A stretch of 64,000 nt of DNA, from the NCBI RefSeq assembly GCF_002778315.1, contig NZ_NESA01000002.1, positions 186,001 to 250,000 on the forward strand. The letters are read 5' to 3'. This DNA comes from Limnohabitans sp. JirII-31. GTDB taxonomy: Bacteria; Pseudomonadota; Gammaproteobacteria; Burkholderiales; Burkholderiaceae_C. A model generated the notes under the pieces. It saw only the letters and a list, made by a program, of their open reading frames with translations, did no database searches and had not been told where the DNA came from. Positions 59,578 through 64,000 of this stretch are shown here, piece by piece. The position numbers were made by a program, and so were the translations under genes. Numbering within the stretch: the first letter of the stretch is position 1; each line of letters begins with the position of its first letter.

Positions 59578-59818
59578 GTTTCACCTTGACCGTTTTACCG
59601 CCAGAGCGGGCTTTGACAATTTTGGTCAACTCTGCGTCTTCAAGCCGCTCCATCATGTCTTCATAAGCCACAGCAGAAATCAAATAAGCCGTGGGCTTGT
59701 TGTGATTGAGAACAGCCACAGGTGACTGTTCAGCCACGTCAATGACCCCGCTTGGGTTACGACGTAAGTCGGTCATGCTGACGGTGTTACGAGCGAAGAT
59801 GGCTTGAGTGATAGACAT
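59564..59818 (-). CDS. Phd/YefM-type (StbD) antitoxin
   Basis: 84 aa from ATG 59818 (MSITQAIFARNTVSMTDLRR). Phd/YefM head with NPSGVIDVAEQSPVAVLNHN, followed by PTAYLISAVAYEDMMERLED and a basic tail for the toxin. Reading on to 59875 adds an unlikely leader. It precedes and overlaps the relE-type toxin gene, forming a complete pair. Confidence 0.85.
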   Translation of the reverse strand: MSITQAIFARNTVSMTDLRRNPSGVIDVAEQSPVAVLNHNKPTAYLISAVAYEDMMERLEDAELTKIVKARSGGKTVKVKLEDL

Positions 59819-59871
59819 GGTATTAAGTGCTTTATTTAGTGTATTTTTACGTGCTTTTCTACAAAAGTCAA

Positions 59872-61410
59872 TCAAACCGTTTTATGCGCCAACGCCTGCG
59901 CCGCAATAGCCTCCCGCTGCTCGGGTGTCAGGCGCTTGAGGTTGTTGACTTGCATCACCATGCGTGGGTTTTTGGCCAAGGTGTCGGCGTGGCGCATCAA
60001 GAAGTCCCAGTACAGGGTGGTGATGGGGCAGGCCCGTGCGCCGGTGGACTGTGCGGGGTCGTAGCGGCAACCCTGGCAGTGGTTGCTCATGCGTTGAATG
60101 TATTTGCCGCTGGCGGCGTAGGGTTTGCTGGCCATGAGGCCCCCGTCGGCAAACTGGCTCATGCCCAAGGTGTTGGGCAGTTCTACCCACTCCACGGCGT
60201 CCACGTACACACCCAAGTACCAGGCGTGCACGGCTTGCGGTTTCACGCCCAGCAGCAAGGCGTACAAGCCGGTCACCATGAGGCGTTGGATGTGGTGGGC
60301 GTAGCCATGCTGCAAGGTCTGGCCAATGGCGTCGCGCAGGCACGCCATGTCGGTGTCGCCCGTCCAATAAAACGCGGGCAGCTCGGCCTGTGCGTTGAGC
60401 GTGTTGCGCTCTAAGTACTCGGGCATGTGCGTCCAGTAAATGCCGCGCACATATTCGCGCCACCCCAAGATTTGGCGAACAAACCCTTCTACCGCTGGCA
60501 GAGGTGCCAGGCCTTGTGTGTAGGCGTCTACAGCCGCTTGCACCACTTCGCGTGGGTTGAGCAGCTTGAGGTTGAGTGCGCACGACAGATGCGAGTGGTA
60601 AAGCCACACTTCGCCCTCCCACATGGCGTCTTGGTATTGCCCAAAGAGCGGCAGGCGTTGCGTGATGAAGCCTTGCAGGGCCAGCAGCGCATCGTCGCGG
60701 GTGACGGGCCAGCCAAAGCTGCTCAGGTGGCCGGGGTGGTGTGCGAGTTGGGAGTTGACCAAGGCCATCACGTCTTGGGTGATGGTGTCTGGTGCAAAGC
60801 GCTGGGGGGCGGGGATGGGCGGTGGACCTTGTTTGCCAAATGAGGCGCGGTTGTCGGCATCGAAGTTCCACTGCCCGCCCACGGGTTTGCCGTCGACCAT
60901 CAAGATGCCGGTTTTTTGGCGCAGGGCGCGGTACCAGTATTCAAGCCGCAGTTGTTTGCGGCCTTTGGCGTGTTCGGCAAATTCGCGCACGGTGCTGAAG
61001 AAGTGCAGGTCGTCACGCAGTTGCAAGGGCAGCGCGTGCGCGCGTGCCACGGCGCGCAAGTCTTGCAGCACACGCCAGTCGCCGGGGGCGGTGAGCACCA
61101 GGGCTTGGGGGCGCAGTTGTTCAATGGCGCGGTTCAAAGCATCGGCCAAGGTGCTGGGTGCGTCAGGCGTATCGAGCGCGGTGTAGTGCAGTGGCCAGCC
61201 TTGCGCACGCAGGGTCTGCGCGAAGTGGCGCATGGCGCTCAAGAAGACGGTGGTGCGTTGCTTGGACGAGGGGATGTGGGTGGACTCTTGCATCGCCTCG
61301 GCCATCCACACTGCGTCGCAGCTCGGGTCGAAGTCGTGCAGGGCGGTGGCGTCGAGGTTGAGCTGGTCGCCCAGCACGATCACCAAATGGCGCAGCGCAG
61401 TGTGGCTCAT
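59872..61410 (-). CDS. Iron-sulphur bacterial cryptochrome/photolyase-like protein
   Basis: 512 aa. N-terminal alpha/beta domain (RHLVIVLGDQLNLDATALHD) and C-terminal FAD domain with QILGWREYVRGIYWTHMPEY, the region for the [4Fe-4S] cluster (cysteines in TDMACLRDAIG and NHCQGCRYDPAQ, ACPITTLYW). Family members (FeS-BCP/PhrB type) repair (6-4) photoproducts or sense light. It is coupled to the small DUF2256 gene upstream through ATGA, a frequent pairing. Confidence 0.92.
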   Translation of the reverse strand: MSHTALRHLVIVLGDQLNLDATALHDFDPSCDAVWMAEAMQESTHIPSSKQRTTVFLSAMRHFAQTLRAQGWPLHYTALDTPDAPSTLADALNRAIEQLRPQALVLTAPGDWRVLQDLRAVARAHALPLQLRDDLHFFSTVREFAEHAKGRKQLRLEYWYRALRQKTGILMVDGKPVGGQWNFDADNRASFGKQGPPPIPAPQRFAPDTITQDVMALVNSQLAHHPGHLSSFGWPVTRDDALLALQGFITQRLPLFGQYQDAMWEGEVWLYHSHLSCALNLKLLNPREVVQAAVDAYTQGLAPLPAVEGFVRQILGWREYVRGIYWTHMPEYLERNTLNAQAELPAFYWTGDTDMACLRDAIGQTLQHGYAHHIQRLMVTGLYALLLGVKPQAVHAWYLGVYVDAVEWVELPNTLGMSQFADGGLMASKPYAASGKYIQRMSNHCQGCRYDPAQSTGARACPITTLYWDFLMRHADTLAKNPRMVMQVNNLKRLTPEQREAIAAQALAHKTV

Positions 61411-61571
61411 GGGGCGGTCTTCTTTTGGGCGCGACAGGCGTCAGAGCAGTACAGCACGTGTTCCCAGTTTTTGGCCCAGGCCTTGCGCCAGGTCATGGGC
61501 CGTTGACACACCGCGCACAGCTTGCTGGGCAGGGATTGTTTGTTGCCTTTGAAGCTGTGTGGCGCAGACAT
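61407..61571 (-). CDS. DUF2256 small zinc-ribbon-like protein
   Basis: 54 aa: MSAPHSFKGNKQSLPSKLCA, VCQRPMTWRKAWAKNWEHVL, YCSDACRAQKKTAP. Four cysteines in two pairs (C-x2-C and C-x3-C) can bind zinc. The stop overlaps the photolyase start by ATGA. DUF2256 proteins commonly neighbour FeS-type photolyases; their role is not known. Confidence 0.85.
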   Translation of the reverse strand: MSAPHSFKGNKQSLPSKLCAVCQRPMTWRKAWAKNWEHVLYCSDACRAQKKTAP

Positions 61572-62318
61572 TCACTCGCCCGGGATGTGGTTTTGATGCA
61601 GGCGCACCACGCTGGAGGCGCGTTTGCGAAAGCGGATGTTGAGCATCTCCACCATCAGCGAGAACGCCATGGCGAAGTAGATGTAGCCCTTGGGCACGTG
61701 GTGACCAAAGCCTTCGGCCACCAGCACCACACCGACGACGACCAAGAAGGTGAGGGCGAGCATTTTGATGGATGGGTGGCGCGACACAAACTGGCCGATG
61801 GCGCTGGCGAACAGCATCATCAAACCGACCGACGCCACAACTGCGGCAATCATGATGGCCACTTCATCGACCATGCCCACGGCGGTGATGATGGAGTCGA
61901 GCGAAAACACCAAGTCGATCACCATGATTTGCAGCACCACGCTGGTCAGGGTGGCTTTGACGTTACTGTTCATGTGGTCTTCTTCGCCCTCTAAGGACTG
62001 ATGAATTTCGCCGGTGCTTTTCCAGATCAAGAACAAGCCACCGAGGATCAAGATGATGTCGCGCCCGGAGATGGGGTGACCGAAGATGTTGAACAGGGGT
62101 TCGACCAAGCCGACGATCCAGGCCAGCACCAGCAGCAAACCAATGCGCATGAACATGGCCATGAACAGGCCAATGCGTCGCGCCACTTCTTGTTTGGCGC
62201 GTGGCAGTTTGTCGACCAGGATGGAAATGAAGATGATGTTGTCTATGCCCAGCACCAGCTCTAACAGGGTGAGGGTGGCGAATGCGATCCACGCTTGTGG
62301 GTCGGTTAAAAGTTCCAT
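61572..62318 (-). CDS. TerC-family integral membrane protein
   Basis: 248 aa from ATG 62318, with AAGGAG at 62328-62333 on this strand. TerC marks: TLTLLELVLGIDNIIFISIL (the acidic E/D pair in the membrane) and the related second half MVIDLVFSLDSIITAVGMVD. About seven membrane helices. Members export metal ions, mainly manganese, or take part in tellurite resistance; which applies here cannot be told. It ends immediately before the DUF2256 gene. Confidence 0.9.
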   Translation of the reverse strand: MELLTDPQAWIAFATLTLLELVLGIDNIIFISILVDKLPRAKQEVARRIGLFMAMFMRIGLLLVLAWIVGLVEPLFNIFGHPISGRDIILILGGLFLIWKSTGEIHQSLEGEEDHMNSNVKATLTSVVLQIMVIDLVFSLDSIITAVGMVDEVAIMIAAVVASVGLMMLFASAIGQFVSRHPSIKMLALTFLVVVGVVLVAEGFGHHVPKGYIYFAMAFSLMVEMLNIRFRKRASSVVRLHQNHIPGE

Positions 62319-62389
62319 GTGTGTCTCCTTTGCGTCAGGATAACCAAGGCGGAAAGAACTTGAACACTGTGCGGGAAACACCATGCAAA

Positions 62390-62418
62390 CAGCCCCTGAC
62401 CTTGCGGTGCAGGGGCTG
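62390..62418 (-). terminator. Probable terminator after the malic enzyme gene
   Basis: CAGCCCCTG and CAGGGGCTG form a perfect 9-bp stem with an 11-base loop. On this strand the stem is followed by TTTGCAT, a short T-run. It lies 28 bp beyond the maeB stop. Confidence 0.55.
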
Positions 62419-62445
62419 GCTTGTCGCGGGGTTGCGCAGGGGCGC

Positions 62446-64000
62446 TCAAGCGCGTGGCGTGCCTGCTGATGCGGCGGCCAGCGCCGTCATGTTGACAATG
62501 CGCCGCACGGTGGACGACGGGGTGAGGATGTGGGCCGATTTGGCTGCCCCCAGCAAAATAGGCCCGACGGTAACGCCTTGTCCGCCTGTGATTTTGAGCA
62601 CGTTGAACAAGATGTTGGCCGCGTCGAGGTTGGGGCAAATCAGCAGGTTGGCTTCGCCTTGCAGCGAGGTTTCTATCAGGCTGCTGCGTCGCACGCTGTC
62701 AGACAACGCGGCATCGCCTTGCAGTTCGCCATCGCACTCCACATCAGGGGCCATGCGTGCAAACAGGTCGCGGGCCACGCGCATTTTGTGCGCGGAGGCT
62801 TTGGCCGATGAGCCGTAGTTGCTATGCGATAAGAAGGCCACTTTGGGCGGCAAGCCAAAGCGGCGCACTTCTTCAGCGGCCATGACGGCGATGTTGGCCA
62901 GCAGCTCGGCATCGGGGTCTTCGTTGACGTAGGTGTCGGCAATGAACAGGGTGCGGTCCGCCAGCATCAAGGCGTTCAAGGTGGCAAAGCCGGGTGCGCC
63001 ACGTTGGGTGCCAATGATGTCATTCACATGCTTGAGGTGCGCATCAAACTGCCCCACCAAGCCGCACAGCATGGCATCGGCGTCGCCCAAGTGCATGGCC
63101 AAGGCACCAATCAAGGTGTTGGAGCGGCGCACCGCTGCTTTGGCGGTGTCGGGGGTGATGCCTCGGCGGCCCATGAGGCGGTGGTAGGTCTCCCAATATT
63201 GACGGAAGCGGGCGTCGCTCTCGGGGTTGATGACTTCCACGTCGTGTCCCACTTTGAGGCGCAAGCCTGCTTTGGCAATGCGTGCCTCAATCACGGCGGG
63301 GCGGCCAATCAGAATGGGGTGGGCCAGCTTGTCTTCGATGGCCAACTGGGCGGCGCGCAACACACGCTCGTCTTCACCTTCGGCGTAGATGACGCGCTTG
63401 GCGTTGGAGGCCTGGGCCGCGTTGAAGACGGGGCGCATGATCATGCCGGTTTGGTAAACAAAGCGTGACAGGCTTTGTTTGTAGGCTTCGTAGTCGGCGA
63501 TGGGGCGCGCTGCCACGCCTGATGCTTCTGCGGCTCTGGCCACGGCGGGTGCAATGCGCAAGATCAGGCGTGAGTCGAACGGGGTGGGGATCAAATAGTC
63601 GGGGCCAAACACAAGCTCTTTGCCTGCATAGGCGCTGGCCACTTCTTCGCTGATGTCGGCCTTGGCCAAGTCGGCGATTTCGCGCACGCAGGCCAGCTTC
63701 ATGGCTTCGGTGATCTTGGTCGCGCCGCAGTCGAGCGCACCCCGAAAGATGTAGGGGAAGCACAAGACGTTGTTGACCTGGTTGGGGTAGTCGGAGCGCC
63801 CGGTGGCGATGATGCAATCAGGCCGCACAGCCTTGGCCAGCTCGGGGCGAATTTCAGGCTCGGGGTTAGCCAGCGCCAAGATGATGGGTTGGCTGCCCAT
63901 GGTTTTGACCATGTCTTGCGTCAACACCCCCGCCGCCGAGCAGCCCAAGAACACGTCGGCACCGTTGACCACGTCGGCCAGAGTGCGCAATGGGGAGGTT
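62446..64000 (-). CDS. maeB: NADP-malic enzyme/phosphotransacetylase fusion (N-terminus outside window)
   Basis: 518 codons of the C-terminal part; the frame is open to the window edge. The malic enzyme part shows ADVFLGCSAAGVLTQDMVKT, ALANPEPEIRPELAKAVRPD and NNVLCFPYIFRGALDCGATK. After about residue 200 comes a Pta domain (RVIYAEGEDERVLRAAQLAI, MAAEEVRRFGLPPKVAFLSH, VGPILLGAAKSAHILTPSST). The whole MaeB is usually near 760 aa. It decarboxylates malate to pyruvate; the Pta part is thought to be regulatory. Confidence 0.93.
   Translation of the reverse strand, partial: TSPLRTLADVVNGADVFLGCSAAGVLTQDMVKTMGSQPIILALANPEPEIRPELAKAVRPDCIIATGRSDYPNQVNNVLCFPYIFRGALDCGATKITEAMKLACVREIADLAKADISEEVASAYAGKELVFGPDYLIPTPFDSRLILRIAPAVARAAEASGVAARPIADYEAYKQSLSRFVYQTGMIMRPVFNAAQASNAKRVIYAEGEDERVLRAAQLAIEDKLAHPILIGRPAVIEARIAKAGLRLKVGHDVEVINPESDARFRQYWETYHRLMGRRGITPDTAKAAVRRSNTLIGALAMHLGDADAMLCGLVGQFDAHLKHVNDIIGTQRGAPGFATLNALMLADRTLFIADTYVNEDPDAELLANIAVMAAEEVRRFGLPPKVAFLSHSNYGSSAKASAHKMRVARDLFARMAPDVECDGELQGDAALSDSVRRSSLIETSLQGEANLLICPNLDAANILFNVLKITGGQGVTVGPILLGAAKSAHILTPSSTVRRIVNMTALAAASAGTPRA

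Overview
The window looks like chromosome from a Burkholderiales betaproteobacterium, most likely Comamonadaceae. This rests on gene content and style: a Bug-type receptor, LivHMGF-type transport, HyuA/HyuB, a MaoC-Pta/AckA/FabI cluster, and a flagellar locus led by a sigma54 activator. It is inferred by eye, not from a database match. Coding density is high and most neighbours overlap by ATGA.

Region 1 (1-25057) is mainly flagellar. Pseudaminic acid genes (pseF partial, pseC, pseB) flank an unusually large flagellin (1432 aa). A sigma54-dependent activator with a dead receiver domain heads the operon fliE-fliF-fliG-fliH-(FliF-tail paralogue)-fliI-fliJ. After an inserted segment (MntA/HepT toxin-antitoxin, a methyltransferase-like protein, an adhesin-E-like protein) come fliO-fliP-fliQ-fliR-flhB. 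A SPOR-domain protein and two coiled-coil proteins follow. Four near-consensus sigma54 promoters precede pseB, flagellin, the activator and fliO, so glycosylation, filament and export genes probably share one regulator.

Region 2 (25043-38518) is mixed. It holds an FMN glutamate-synthase-like protein, an orphan ParA with a coiled-coil partner, Hsp15, Pal, a Nudix hydrolase, fabI/maoC-pta/ackA, a Phd/CcdA-CcdB-like toxin-antitoxin pair bracketed by a repeat of the ackA 3' end, a lipoprotein, a patatin and a potassium channel.

Region 3 (38616-53429) is one long catabolic operon. A GntR regulator precedes an ABC importer, a Bug receptor, an aconitase-family two-subunit hydro-lyase, HyuB/HyuA, an isochorismatase-type amidase, a flavoprotein and an isocitrate-lyase-type C-C lyase. 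Read as a pathway, it fits opening of a cyclic imide, de-amidation, hydration to a substituted malate and cleavage to pyruvate plus a short acid. I regard this as the best candidate for an undescribed system.

Region 4 (53439-59818) is accessory: a DUF4258/MqsA-like toxin-antitoxin pair with a clear palindromic operator, a decayed parDE pair, a hydratase, a two-gene helicase module (possible defence), an IS30 transposase remnant and an StbDE-type pair.

Region 5 (59872-64000) returns to core-type genes: an iron-sulphur photolyase with its small DUF2256 partner, a TerC membrane protein, and the malic enzyme/Pta fusion cut by the window edge. No rRNA, tRNA or CRISPR array was seen.
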